From positions 21,006 through 85,005 of the forward strand of contig JAEXRP010000054.1 in assembly GCA_023440705.1 (NCBI GenBank): a DNA stretch of 64,000 nt, read 5' to 3'. The notes under the pieces were generated by a model. It was not told where the DNA came from and made no database searches. It saw only the letters and a program-made list of their open reading frames with translations. The position numbers and the translations under genes are program-made. Shown here piece by piece: positions 9,595 to 18,620 of the stretch. The stretch's first letter is position 1, and each line of letters starts with the position of its first letter. Source of the DNA: Soonwooa sp023440705 (lineage in GTDB: Bacteria > Bacteroidota > Bacteroidia > Flavobacteriales > Weeksellaceae).

Positions 9595-10482
9595 CTACTT
9601 AAGAGAAGTCGCTGGTAAAGGCACAAATTCGGTCTCACCAGGAACTTTGGGAAACTTTTGATCCTTCCAATCGTGTTTAGCTTGTTCTATTAATTCTTTA
9701 CTAGAGCTCACAAAATTCCAGTGGATGTAACGCGCTTCAGGAAAAGCTTCACCACCAAAAATATAAACTGTCGTATTAGCAGCCATCTCGAAAGAGCATA
9801 ACTTGGTATCCTTTGCAATCAAAATCTGTTTTGGATCATAAGCATTTCCGTCATTTTTGATTTGACCTTCCAAAATATAAAGTGCACTTTCACCATAAAG
9901 ATGCTCGCCGATATTTACCATTTTGGCTTCGTCAGAATCGTTGATAATTTCAATAAAATAAAGCGGACTATGCACTGGCACAGGAGATTCTTTACCAAAA
10001 GCTTTACCAGCAATTAGTTTTATTTTAAGACCATCTTCTTCCCAAGCTGGAATGTCTTTCGCTTCAATATGATGAAACGTAGGTTCCGACTCCTCCAAAT
10101 GTTTTGGCAAGGCAACCCAAATCTGTAAACCATGTAATTTTTTATCAGTATGACGAAGATTCTCGGGCGTTCTCTCAGAATGGACAACACCTTTACCAGC
10201 CGTCATCCAGTTAACGGCGCCAGGGTGGATTTCTAATGCCGAACCAATACTATCACGATGCATTATCGCACCTTCGAAAAGATAAGTTAATGTCGACAAG
10301 CCAATATGCGGATGCGGCGGAACATCTAGATTCTGATAATCTTTAAGCTCTGCAGGACCCATGTGATCGATAAAAACAAAAGGTCCAACGGATCTTTTTT
10401 CAATAAAGGGTAAAAGTCGTCCGACCATAAAATTTCCGATATCTGCGGCACGTTCTGGGATGATGATTCCAATATTTGACAT
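9595..10482 (-). CDS. Pirin family protein (bicupin, possible quercetinase)
   Basis: Pirins are metal-binding bicupins; some bacterial members act as quercetin 2,3-dioxygenases or redox-dependent regulators. The four metal ligands are present: His57 and His59 in PPHPHIGLST, His101 and Glu103 in VVHSERTP. The second cupin (about residues 170-260) includes GESALYILEG. The 295-residue length is normal. It lies 18 bp behind the acetyltransferase gene on the same strand and is probably cotranscribed with it. The natural substrate cannot be told from sequence. Confidence 0.9.
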   Translation of the reverse strand: MSNIGIIIPERAADIGNFMVGRLLPFIEKRSVGPFVFIDHMGPAELKDYQNLDVPPHPHIGLSTLTYLFEGAIMHRDSIGSALEIHPGAVNWMTAGKGVVHSERTPENLRHTDKKLHGLQIWVALPKHLEESEPTFHHIEAKDIPAWEEDGLKIKLIAGKAFGKESPVPVHSPLYFIEIINDSDEAKMVNIGEHLYGESALYILEGQIKNDGNAYDPKQILIAKDTKLCSFEMAANTTVYIFGGEAFPEARYIHWNFVSSSKELIEQAKHDWKDQKFPKVPGETEFVPLPATSLK

Positions 10483-10500
10483 ATTATTTTTTATTTAAAT

Positions 10501-10785
10501 TTAAGCAACAATTCTATTCCACTCGGGGTGATTCTGCAAATATTTGACCACTAAAGGACAAAGTGGGCGTAATTTTTTTCCACTTTCTTCAATTGCCGCC
10601 AAAGTTTTTTCGATAACAGCCGTCGCTGCACCTCGTCCTTGCAAAGCTTCTTCAACTTCCGTATGGATTAGTGTTATCGTCGCATCACTTTCTCTATAAA
10701 CGATAAAAGCTTTAGCTCCGTCAATTTCTATTTCATATTGTTTATCCGTTTTCACTAACGGAATTTTTTCAAATTCTGGTTTCAT
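10501..10785 (-). CDS. Small GNAT-like N-acetyltransferase (YidJ/COG2388 type)
   Basis: The 94-residue protein matches the short one-domain acetyltransferases of COG2388. It has a beta strand ending in AFIVYRESDATITLIHTEV, the acetyl-CoA loop as LQGRGAATAVIEKTL (about residues 50-64) and the family ending PLCPLVVKYLQNHPEW. Substrates of this group are mostly unknown. It is the first gene of a two-gene operon with pirin. Upstream on the minus strand, TAATTTTG at 10799-10806 is a perfect -7 box with a leader of about 10 nt. Confidence 0.85.
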   Translation of the reverse strand: MKPEFEKIPLVKTDKQYEIEIDGAKAFIVYRESDATITLIHTEVEEALQGRGAATAVIEKTLAAIEESGKKLRPLCPLVVKYLQNHPEWNRIVA

Positions 10786-10798
10786 TTATTTTTTTATT

Positions 10799-10806
10799 CA
10801 AAATTA
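10799..10806 (-). promoter_or_regulatory. -7 promoter box for the GNAT-pirin operon
   Basis: TAATTTTG on the minus strand matches TAnnTTTG and lies 13 bases before the ATG at 10785. No clear TTG -33 element was seen. Confidence 0.45.
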
Positions 10807-10858
10807 AATTAAAACAATAACATATCAATTGATCTATGCTAATAAGAAAATTTTAAAC

Positions 10859-10884
10859 AAAAAAGGCTGCCCTCTCGGACAGCC
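10859..10884 (-). terminator. Terminator of the RND efflux operon
   Basis: Read on the minus strand: 8-bp stem GGCTGTCC/GGGCAGCC with one G-U pair (10877-10884 with 10865-10872), loop GAGA, then six T (10864-10859). It lies 16 bp after the last gene of the efflux operon. Confidence 0.88.
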
Positions 10885-10899
10885 CCACCACATCACATA

Positions 10900-12351
10900 T
10901 TAACGGTCTAATTTTCCGCCGAGGGCTTTAAATAGAAGAACGTTATTTCTTGTATTCTGGAACTGAAATTCTAATAAATTCAGTTCTGCATTGAGTTTGC
11001 TTCGTTGCGAATTGATTAATTCCATATAATTGGCATAACCTGTGAGATACAAATCGTTAGAAACCTCGATAGCGTTGTCCAAAAATTTCACCTCATCGCT
11101 TTTGAGTTTTAAAACTTTTTGAAAAATTTCGGTCTGTTTTAAAATAGATTGCAACTCGTTGTACGCCGTTGTCACACTTTTTTGATACGTGATAAATGCA
11201 ATTTCCTGCTCTTTATTGGCAACATTAAAATCGTGTTTCAATTGTCCTTTATTAAAAATTGGAACCATTAAACCTCCTAATAATTGACCAGCCAACGAAG
11301 CTGGATTAAATAGCTTATCCACTGAAAATGAATTCATTCCAACATGTGTAGCTAAGTCTATTTTTGGATAAAATGCTGCTCGAGCCGCTTTTGCATCTGC
11401 TTGCGTAGCTTCCAAAACAAAATAATTGGAAATAACATCTGGTCTAGAATGGATAATCGAATTAACATCCATCGACTTATTCAACAATGTTAAATTGGTT
11501 GCTAAAAGCTGTTTGCTACGTTTAACTTCGCCGCCGTAACGACCTGTTAAAGTTGTAATCGCTTGTTCTACTGAAACAATTTCAGCTTTTATGTGTTCAA
11601 TCTCTGCAAGCCAATTGTTATTTTGCGCTCTAAATTGTTGAACCGCCAATTCTGTTGCCTTCCCTACTTCGCGCTGCGCCGAAACAATTTCGTAAGCGCG
11701 TTGTTGAAGTTTGAAATTTTCTTGATAGATATCTAATTTGGTATCCAATGAAACCAATTGATAATACAAGTTGGCGATTTCTGTAAATAACTCAACCTGA
11801 ATTAGTTTTAAACCTTCTTCAGACGCCAAATATTTTTTCTGAGCGGCTATTTTTTGATTTTTAAGTTTTCCCCAAGCATCGATTTCCCAAGAACTTCTTG
11901 CACCCAACCAATAATTTGGCGTTACATTTCGGTTGACTTTTTGGTCTTCGGTGATGTTTCCCGATAAATTGGTATCGTAATTTCCGACACCTTCCATCGT
12001 GTATTTCCCGTAATGGTCGCCACTTACAACAGCGCCAACCTCCAAAGATGGCAAAAACGACATTTTGGAACGTTGCAAAAAGCTGTTCGCAATTTCGATG
12101 CGTTGTTGTGCAATTTGGAAATCGGGATTGGCTTTTACCACCTCATCAAAAAGATTCAACAATTCAGGATCGTTAAAATAAGTTCTGAGTCCAACTTGCT
12201 GATTCAAATCTAATTTAACATCGGTTTCAGAAACCGTATTTACGGGGATTTCTTTTGCTTTTTTAATCTCGACAACTTGAGGTGTAGCGCACGACATCAC
12301 AACAAGCGAGAAGATTCCTATTTTAAAATATTTATTTAGTTCGTTGTTCAT
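10900..12351 (-). CDS. RND efflux outer membrane factor (TolC/NodT family lipoprotein)
   Basis: The trimeric outer membrane channel of a tripartite drug efflux pump. The chosen ATG (12349-12351) gives a 483-residue lipoprotein with lipobox MSC near residue 21; an upstream in-frame ATG at 12381 would add ten polar residues before the signal. Two repeated outer-membrane-efflux domains of long coiled-coil helices follow (for example LFTEIANLYYQLVSLDTKLDIYQENF). The start overlaps the end of the pump gene by 20 bp, showing tight coupling. It is the third and last gene of the adaptor-pump-channel operon. Confidence 0.93.
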   Translation of the reverse strand: MNNELNKYFKIGIFSLVVMSCATPQVVEIKKAKEIPVNTVSETDVKLDLNQQVGLRTYFNDPELLNLFDEVVKANPDFQIAQQRIEIANSFLQRSKMSFLPSLEVGAVVSGDHYGKYTMEGVGNYDTNLSGNITEDQKVNRNVTPNYWLGARSSWEIDAWGKLKNQKIAAQKKYLASEEGLKLIQVELFTEIANLYYQLVSLDTKLDIYQENFKLQQRAYEIVSAQREVGKATELAVQQFRAQNNNWLAEIEHIKAEIVSVEQAITTLTGRYGGEVKRSKQLLATNLTLLNKSMDVNSIIHSRPDVISNYFVLEATQADAKAARAAFYPKIDLATHVGMNSFSVDKLFNPASLAGQLLGGLMVPIFNKGQLKHDFNVANKEQEIAFITYQKSVTTAYNELQSILKQTEIFQKVLKLKSDEVKFLDNAIEVSNDLYLTGYANYMELINSQRSKLNAELNLLEFQFQNTRNNVLLFKALGGKLDR

Positions 12352-15300
12352 TTCGTTCTTTTCTTTGTTCAAGTTTTGCAAAAAAGATGTAAAGTCCTGG
12401 GATAATTACCAATCCGAAAACGGTTCCGATAAACATACCTCCCGCCGCAGCTGTACCAATCGAACGGTTACCGATAGCACCTGCTCCAGAAGCGATTACC
12501 AACGGAATAAGACCTGCGATAAACGCAAAGGAAGTCATCAAAATTGGACGGAGTCTTTGTTTAGCACCTTCAATGGCTGCTGGAATAATGTCGTAACCTT
12601 CCTTGTTTCTTTGGATTGCGAATTCTACAATCAAAATGGCGTTTTTCGCTAAAAGTCCAATCAACATGACGAGGGCAACTTGGGCATAAATGTTATTATC
12701 TAAACCAACCGCCATCAAAGCGATGTACGAACCAAAAATCCCCGTCGGTAAACTCAATAAAACCGGTAACGGCAACAAGAAACTCTCGTATTGTGCTGCC
12801 AGAAGCAAATACACGAAAATCAAACAAATAATAAAAATATAAAAAGTTTGATTTCCAGAAAGGATTTCTTCACGTGTCATACCGGACCATTCGACATCGA
12901 AACCTCTCGGTAAGCTTTCTTTTGAAATTCTTTCAACAGCCGCAATTGCGTCTCCAGAACTATAACCATTGGCAGGTTCACCGTTAATCATCGCCGACAT
13001 ATACATATTGTAACGAGTCAGAACTTCCGGACCATACACTTTTTCAATATTAATAAAGGTTGAAAACGGTACCATTTCGCCCGAATCATTTTTAACAAAC
13101 AATTGCAAAATACTTTCTGGCGTATCTCTTTGGTCTGGACTCGCCTGAACCATCACTTTGTACATCTGACTAAATCGGATAAAATTGGTCGCATAATATG
13201 AACCGAGCAAAGTCTGCAAAGTTGACATCGCATTATCCACCGAAACGCCTTTTTTCGCTGCCATATCGTAATCCATCGTGATTAAATATTGCGGAAAAGT
13301 GGCATCAAAACTAGTAAAGTTGTTTTGAAGTTCTGGCGCTTCATTTAGTTTTTTAACAAAATCCTTTGTGATTTTATCGGTGTTTTCAATGCTTCCACCA
13401 CTTTTGTCCAACAAACGAAGTTCGTAACCACTCGTATTTCCAAATCCTGGAACCGTTGGCGGTGCAAAAACTTCAATTTGAGCATCAGAAATATCTTTCG
13501 TTTTCTCTGAAAGGTCGGCAATAAGATCGTTTACAGAAATATTTCTTTCTTTCCAATCTTTAAGGTTAATCATCGCCATTCCGTAACTGGAACCTGCGAT
13601 TTCGGTAACAATGCTATAACCCGCCAAAGTGGTTACGTTTTCGACACCTTCAATTTTTTTTGCGATTGTTGTGACTTCATCCAAAACCTTTTCGGTACGT
13701 TCAACCGTTGCACCTTGCGGCGTTGTAACACTCACATAAGCCATACCTTGGTCTTCCATTGGGATAAATCCTGATGGCAAAAACTTAGCGGTAACCACCA
13801 TTAAACCTATAAAAAGGAATAAAACTCCAAACGTAACACTCGTTCTTGTCGCAAATTTTGAAAGGATATTCGTATAACCGTTCGTTAGTTTTTCAAAACC
13901 TTGATTGAATTTTGCAAAGAATTTATCGACGATATTTTTCTTTTTCTCGTGATTGTGAGGTTTAAGAATAATCGCACACAAAGCTGGTGTCAACGTCAAA
14001 GCATTAACGCCCGAAATCACGATACTAATTGCTAAAGTCAAGGAGAATTGTCGATAAAAAACGCCGACCGGACCATCCAAAAATGCAACAGGAATAAACA
14101 CCGCCGACATTACAATTGTAATCGAGATAACTGCGCCAGCAATTTCTTTTGTTGCTTCGATGGTTGCGTGAAGCGGCGCCATGCCTTCTTCCATTTTTAC
14201 GTGGACGGCTTCTACGACGACAATTGCGTTATCGACGACAATACCAATTGCTAAAACTAATGCGAATAACGTTAACAAATTAATGGAGAAACCTAACATT
14301 TGCATGAACGCAAAAGTTCCGATAAGTGCGACGGGAACGGCTAAAACAGGAATTAAAGTTGAGCGCCAATCTTGCAAGAAAATAAACACCACGATTCCTA
14401 CCAAAATAAAGGCTTCAATTAAAGTGATTAAAACCGCACTAATCGACGCATCCAAGAAACGCGAAACGTCGTAAGCCATATTAAACTCCATTCCTGGTGG
14501 GAAAGAGGTTTCTTTTAGCTCCGCCATTTTGTCTTTAACGTTTTTAATAACTTCCGACGCGTTGGAACCTGGACGTTGCTTCATCATAATCGATGCCGAC
14601 GGACGGCCATCAGTTTTGGAAACCATTCCGTAATTCATCGCACCGAATTCTACATCCGCAATGTCTTTTAGTTTTAAAATCGTTCCGCTCGCATCCGAAC
14701 GAATCGGAATTTCTTTATACTGCTCTGGTTGGAAGAATTTCCCTGTATATTTAATAACATATTGAAGTTGGCTATTGGTTTTACCCGAAGTTTCGCCGAC
14801 TTTTCCAGGAGCGGCAGAGATGTTTTGCTTTTGTAAAGCTTTCACCACATCTTCCGCCGAAACTTTGTACGCCGTCATTTTTTGAGGATCCAGCCAAACT
14901 CTCATCGAGTATTCTTTTTGCCCCATAATTTCGGCACGACCAACACCATCAATACGTTTTAGCTCTTGAAGAACATTGATATCCGTAAAGTTGTAAATAA
15001 ATTGTTCGTCCTGACTTTCGTCCGTTGAAGTAATATTAAGATACATCAACATACTGTTCACCTCCTTTTCGGTGGTTACACCAGCACGAATAACTTCTTC
15101 TGGAAGTTCGTCCAAAATAGTCGTCACACGGTTTTGTACGTTAACCGCCGCCACATCGGGATCGATACCGACTTCAAAAAAAACCTGAATTAAAGTTAAA
15201 CCATCATTGGACGTCACGGTTGACATATACGTCATCCCAGGAACACCATTAATAGCACGCTCAAGCGGTAAAGCCACGGCGTTTGCGGACACTTCGGCAT

Positions 15301-15457
15301 TTGCGCCAGTATATTTTGCCGTAACCGTCACCGATGGCGGAACAATATCTGGGAATTGCGTGATTGGAAGCTTCATTAAAGCCAAAATTCCCATCAACAC
15401 AATAACAATCGAAATCACCAACGAAAGAACTTTTCGTCTAATAAACATTTCTACCAT
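12332..15457 (-). CDS. RND multidrug efflux pump, inner membrane transporter (AcrB/HAE1 family)
   Basis: The 1041-residue proton-driven pump has the standard build: TM1 near residues 10-30, large periplasmic loops at about 35-335 and 565-870, and two bundles of membrane helices. The TM10 lysine motif AKNAILIVEFA is intact. In TM4 the proton-relay motif reads VVDNAIVVVE, so the second aspartate of the VVDD seen in E. coli AcrB is asparagine; this variant also occurs in other HAE1 pumps. Substrates are probably hydrophobic drugs. It lies 23 bp behind the adaptor gene. Confidence 0.95.
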   Translation of the reverse strand: MVEMFIRRKVLSLVISIVIVLMGILALMKLPITQFPDIVPPSVTVTAKYTGANAEVSANAVALPLERAINGVPGMTYMSTVTSNDGLTLIQVFFEVGIDPDVAAVNVQNRVTTILDELPEEVIRAGVTTEKEVNSMLMYLNITSTDESQDEQFIYNFTDINVLQELKRIDGVGRAEIMGQKEYSMRVWLDPQKMTAYKVSAEDVVKALQKQNISAAPGKVGETSGKTNSQLQYVIKYTGKFFQPEQYKEIPIRSDASGTILKLKDIADVEFGAMNYGMVSKTDGRPSASIMMKQRPGSNASEVIKNVKDKMAELKETSFPPGMEFNMAYDVSRFLDASISAVLITLIEAFILVGIVVFIFLQDWRSTLIPVLAVPVALIGTFAFMQMLGFSINLLTLFALVLAIGIVVDNAIVVVEAVHVKMEEGMAPLHATIEATKEIAGAVISITIVMSAVFIPVAFLDGPVGVFYRQFSLTLAISIVISGVNALTLTPALCAIILKPHNHEKKKNIVDKFFAKFNQGFEKLTNGYTNILSKFATRTSVTFGVLFLFIGLMVVTAKFLPSGFIPMEDQGMAYVSVTTPQGATVERTEKVLDEVTTIAKKIEGVENVTTLAGYSIVTEIAGSSYGMAMINLKDWKERNISVNDLIADLSEKTKDISDAQIEVFAPPTVPGFGNTSGYELRLLDKSGGSIENTDKITKDFVKKLNEAPELQNNFTSFDATFPQYLITMDYDMAAKKGVSVDNAMSTLQTLLGSYYATNFIRFSQMYKVMVQASPDQRDTPESILQLFVKNDSGEMVPFSTFINIEKVYGPEVLTRYNMYMSAMINGEPANGYSSGDAIAAVERISKESLPRGFDVEWSGMTREEILSGNQTFYIFIICLIFVYLLLAAQYESFLLPLPVLLSLPTGIFGSYIALMAVGLDNNIYAQVALVMLIGLLAKNAILIVEFAIQRNKEGYDIIPAAIEGAKQRLRPILMTSFAFIAGLIPLVIASGAGAIGNRSIGTAAAGGMFIGTVFGLVIIPGLYIFFAKLEQRKERNEQRTK

Positions 15458-15480
15458 AATAATTTATTTTTGAATGTTTA

Positions 15481-16563
15481 TTATTTTTTAACTCGAATTG
15501 TTTGTCCGTCACGAAGCGCTTGTGTCCCTTCCAGAACGATTCTATCGCCTGTTTTAAGTCCAGAACCTACCATATAAGAATCGCGCAAAGTGTTTGCAAT
15601 CGTTATGTTTTTCATTTTCACCTTATTGGCAGCATCTACGATAAAAACATAAACTTTATCCTGAATAGAAAAAGTTGCTTTTTGAGGAATGATAATCGAC
15701 TTCGGTTGGAAATCTGAAATCACCAATTTACCCGACGTTCCGTGCTTAATTAAACGATCTGCATTCGGGAATTCCACTTTATAACGGATGGAACCCGTCG
15801 CTTGATCTATTTCACCTTCGGCGGTTTTAAGAACACCATTAAAATCATATTTAGCACCATTTGGAAGCACCAATTCAATTTTGTTGGAGTTGTTTAATTT
15901 ATCATTTTTTTGAAGTTCAAAATATAAATTTTCAGGAATTGAGAAATAAGCGTAAATCTGATCTAGATAAGACAAAGTCGTCAACAATGAGCCATTCTCC
16001 ACCAAACTTCCATCTTTAAAAGGAATAACGTCTATAACACCATCGAAAGGTGCTGTAATATTGGTAAAACTCACTTTTTGAAGAACAGCTTTACGCTCTG
16101 CATCCGCATAAGAACGTCTTGCTTGCGCCGCAGAAAGTTTAGCCTTCATCATGTCCAACTCGTTTTTAGCAACGAAATTTTTACTGAACAAAGATTGCAA
16201 CTGACTAACCTCAACTTCGGCGATTCTTACATCGGCTTGAGCTTGTTTTAAAGTTGCGTTGGCTTTCAACAAATCGATTTGTAATTCGGCATCGCTAATC
16301 TTGAACAACAGTTGACCGCGTTTCACAAATTGACCTTCGTGCGCGTAAACATGTTGCATAATACCCGACATACGCGAGTGGATTTCGATGTTCTTTTTAG
16401 CTTGAATATCAGCAACAAATTGGTTGCTAACTAGGGTATCTTTTTCTTTGATGGTAAGGACAGGGACTGCTTTTACATCATCTTTTTTTGCAGCATTTTC
16501 TTTACCACAAGAGCTTGCAGACAATAGCGCAACAAGGCCTATTATCCAATATTTAATTTGCAT
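15481..16563 (-). CDS. RND efflux periplasmic adaptor (membrane fusion protein)
   Basis: This protein links the inner membrane pump to the outer membrane channel. The 360-residue sequence begins with a lipoprotein signal, lipobox SSC at residue 19. Then come a lipoyl/barrel-sandwich half (HSRMSGIMQHVYAHEGQFV), a coiled-coil hairpin (about 95-160), the second lipoyl half (ITAPFDGVIDVIPFKDGSLV) and the beta-barrel and membrane-proximal domains. It is first in the operon, ahead of pump and channel. No TetR-type repressor gene is adjacent, unlike many such operons. Confidence 0.94.
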   Translation of the reverse strand: MQIKYWIIGLVALLSASSCGKENAAKKDDVKAVPVLTIKEKDTLVSNQFVADIQAKKNIEIHSRMSGIMQHVYAHEGQFVKRGQLLFKISDAELQIDLLKANATLKQAQADVRIAEVEVSQLQSLFSKNFVAKNELDMMKAKLSAAQARRSYADAERKAVLQKVSFTNITAPFDGVIDVIPFKDGSLVENGSLLTTLSYLDQIYAYFSIPENLYFELQKNDKLNNSNKIELVLPNGAKYDFNGVLKTAEGEIDQATGSIRYKVEFPNADRLIKHGTSGKLVISDFQPKSIIIPQKATFSIQDKVYVFIVDAANKVKMKNITIANTLRDSYMVGSGLKTGDRIVLEGTQALRDGQTIRVKK

Positions 16564-16623
16564 TGAAATTTAATTAGGTTAAAATACTTTTAAAATAATC
16601 TAAGATTGAATTAAAAATACTTC

Positions 16624-16962
16624 CTAATAAAGCTGTAAAAGATGAAGAAAAGATTTGACGCCACAACGCAGTCGCGGACTATCATTGGTCGGAAAAGTTA
16701 AGTTGTAATCACTTTCAATTTCTAAAAAATCAAAATAAAAATTTTCAAGATAAATTATCTTTTTTGAAACTTTAGGAATCGTGCGATTGGCCGAAAAAAT
16801 ATCTTGCTCGTTGTCGCTATGTTGACAAAACTCAGGAACGATAGTATCTACAGCATACAGAATTGCATCAGGTGTTTTGGAGACATTAGAATTTCCAAAA
16901 ACACTGATGGTCGCAAATAATAGTGAGAAAATAAAGAATTTGAATATTCTACTCAATTTCAT
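16624..16962 (-). CDS. Small exported protein upstream of the efflux operon
   Basis: The 112-residue protein has a signal peptide (about 1-23, ending SVFGNSN) and a short mature part with two cysteines (FCQHSD and RCGVK). No family is recognised. It ends 60 bp before the adaptor start on the same strand, so it could be cotranscribed with the efflux genes. A perfect -7 box, TATTTTTG on the minus strand at 16988-16995, supports it as a real transcription unit. Any role in efflux is inference from position. Confidence 0.5.
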   Translation of the reverse strand: MKLSRIFKFFIFSLLFATISVFGNSNVSKTPDAILYAVDTIVPEFCQHSDNEQDIFSANRTIPKVSKKIIYLENFYFDFLEIESDYNLTFPTNDSPRLRCGVKSFLHLLQLY

Positions 16963-17326
16963 AAGCTGCTGTTATAGATATTTTATGCAAAAATAAAACT
17001 TAAAGATTATAGATACAAGTAATAGAATGTTAAATAATTATAAATAAATTCTATGACAATTATCAGTTTTGTTTTTTTTTAAAAGATTGAAACTCATTTC
17101 TAAATTAAATTTAAAATCAGTTTCATTTTGAATAAAATGATTGATATTTCAAATTTTAACAATATTCTTTTCGACTTTATTAAAATTAAAAAATTTAATT
17201 CTAACTTAAAAAAAGAAAATATTTAACAACCTGAAAATCAATCAAAATTATATAATGCAAATTTTGCAATCATAAATTATTATTTTTAAATGAATAGTTT
17301 TACATCTGAAACTAAAATTAGCTTAT
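16963..17326. other. AT-rich divergent intergenic region (364 bp)
   Basis: No credible gene is seen. The region separates divergent transcription units. On the minus strand TATTTTTG (16988-16995) fits the small exported protein gene; on the plus strand TAGTTTTA lies just ahead of the next gene. A short palindrome, TGCAAATTTTGCA, sits at 17256-17268. The rest is A/T runs without clear repeats. Confidence 0.5.
16988..16995 (-). promoter_or_regulatory. -7 promoter box upstream of the small exported protein and efflux operon
   Basis: TATTTTTG read on the minus strand matches TAnnTTTG and is 25 bp from the start codon at 16962. It may drive the efflux operon as well. Confidence 0.4.
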
Positions 17327-17674
17327 ATGAAAGAACTTGTGTTTAAACTTTTATCCGAAGGTGGAAGCTTAAAAATCGAAAGAGAAAAACATAATCAAAT
17401 TGAAAAATTTCTTTATTATCACAACGAATATGACCCTATTGCTGATGAAATCTTGAGCGATTTTGTCACAGAATACGAGAACTTTAAAGACGCTTTTCAG
17501 ACGATTAATGAAAAATATCCTTGGTTTCGACTGCATTTAGATTTTGTTCATGAAGATTACAAAAAATATGTCAAATTGGAATTAATAAAAACTTTGCAAC
17601 ATCATCAAATTCCTGTCAGTGATCTTAACTATCATCTTGATAATTTGAATGATAAATTAGATTTAGAACCTTAA
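17327..17674 (+). CDS. Small cytoplasmic protein of unknown function
   Basis: This 115-residue acidic protein has no signal peptide and is predicted to be mostly helical, with several aromatic residues (FLYYHNEYDP, YPWFRLHLDF). It shows no family motif that I recognise. It lies 49 bp before the cyclophilin lipoprotein gene on the same strand, so the two may be cotranscribed. The function is not assigned. Confidence 0.55.
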   Translation: MKELVFKLLSEGGSLKIEREKHNQIEKFLYYHNEYDPIADEILSDFVTEYENFKDAFQTINEKYPWFRLHLDFVHEDYKKYVKLELIKTLQHHQIPVSDLNYHLDNLNDKLDLEP

Positions 17675-17723
17675 ACTTTGTTTGAAAAGATTTACCTTCC
17701 CTTTATTAAAAAAATTAAAACTT

Positions 17724-18419
17724 ATGGCACATTACAATAAATTTTTGATGATTGGTTTAGCGCTTGTAGTAAGTTGTACAACCAGCAAACCGACTGTTCG
17801 CGATTATCAAAAAGATGTTTTGCTACACACCAATTACGGCGATATGGAACTGCGTTTGAGCGATTTGACACCAAAACATCGCGACAATTTTATCACCTTG
17901 GTAAAATCAAAATATTACGACGGCGTACTTTTCCATCGGGTTATCAAGAATTTCATGATTCAGTCTGGTGATCCAGACAGTCGTAACGCGCCAGCAGGAA
18001 CGCCTTTGGGAGAAGGAGGTCCAAAATATACAATCCCTGCAGAGTTTAACACCACTTTGTTTCATAAAAAAGGGGCTTTGGCCGCAGCAAGAGAAGGTGA
18101 CGATGTCAATCCGCAAAAAGCAAGCAGCGGAAGTCAGTTTTATATTGTTCAAGGAAAAGTGTGGAGAAATGGCGCGTTAGACACACTGCAAGTAAAACGA
18201 TTAAATGGTACTATCATCCCCGAAAATCGCAGAGCGGTCTACACAACCGAAGGTGGCACACCACATTTGGACGGGAATTATACTGTATTTGGGCAACTAA
18301 TCAAAGGTTTTGATGTTCTTGATAAAATTGCTACCGTACCAACGAGTTCTGGAAATGATAAAGATCGCCCAATCACCGATGTCCGAATTATTAAAGCAAA
18401 AATGGTGAAGCGAAACTAA
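17724..18419 (+). CDS. Cyclophilin-type peptidyl-prolyl cis-trans isomerase lipoprotein
   Basis: The enzyme speeds proline isomerisation in folding proteins, here in the periplasm or at a membrane. ATG 17724 gives a 231-residue lipoprotein with lipobox VSC at residue 18; the longer frame from a TTG at 17682 would bury the signal. The cyclophilin core is clear: YYDGVLFHRVIKNFMIQSGD, an insert, then SSGSQFYIVQGK and TPHLDGNYTVFGQLIKG. An insert of about 30 residues (near 135-165) between the core strands is common in Bacteroidota members. Confidence 0.92.
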   Translation: MAHYNKFLMIGLALVVSCTTSKPTVRDYQKDVLLHTNYGDMELRLSDLTPKHRDNFITLVKSKYYDGVLFHRVIKNFMIQSGDPDSRNAPAGTPLGEGGPKYTIPAEFNTTLFHKKGALAAAREGDDVNPQKASSGSQFYIVQGKVWRNGALDTLQVKRLNGTIIPENRRAVYTTEGGTPHLDGNYTVFGQLIKGFDVLDKIATVPTSSGNDKDRPITDVRIIKAKMVKRN

Positions 18420-18620
18420 AGAAAAAGACCTCGTATTTAAGCAATAATTTTTACGGTTTTCCGTAACCGATTCTGTACTTATTTTGATAAATTTGAAAAC
18501 AATGTTTAAAAGTCTCAACTTAGGCACATTTTTAAATCTTTACTCAAGTTGTTTTTGATGCAAATATTGTTAATCTCAAAAAATCGTCGCTTTCTAGTTT
18601 ACTAAATCTTCCATTTTAAT

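Noticed and set aside
18451..18466. Small hairpin TTACGG-TTTT-CCGTAA as a terminator after the cyclophilin gene
   Set aside because: The 6-bp stem lacks a following T-run and is about 30 bp from the stop codon.
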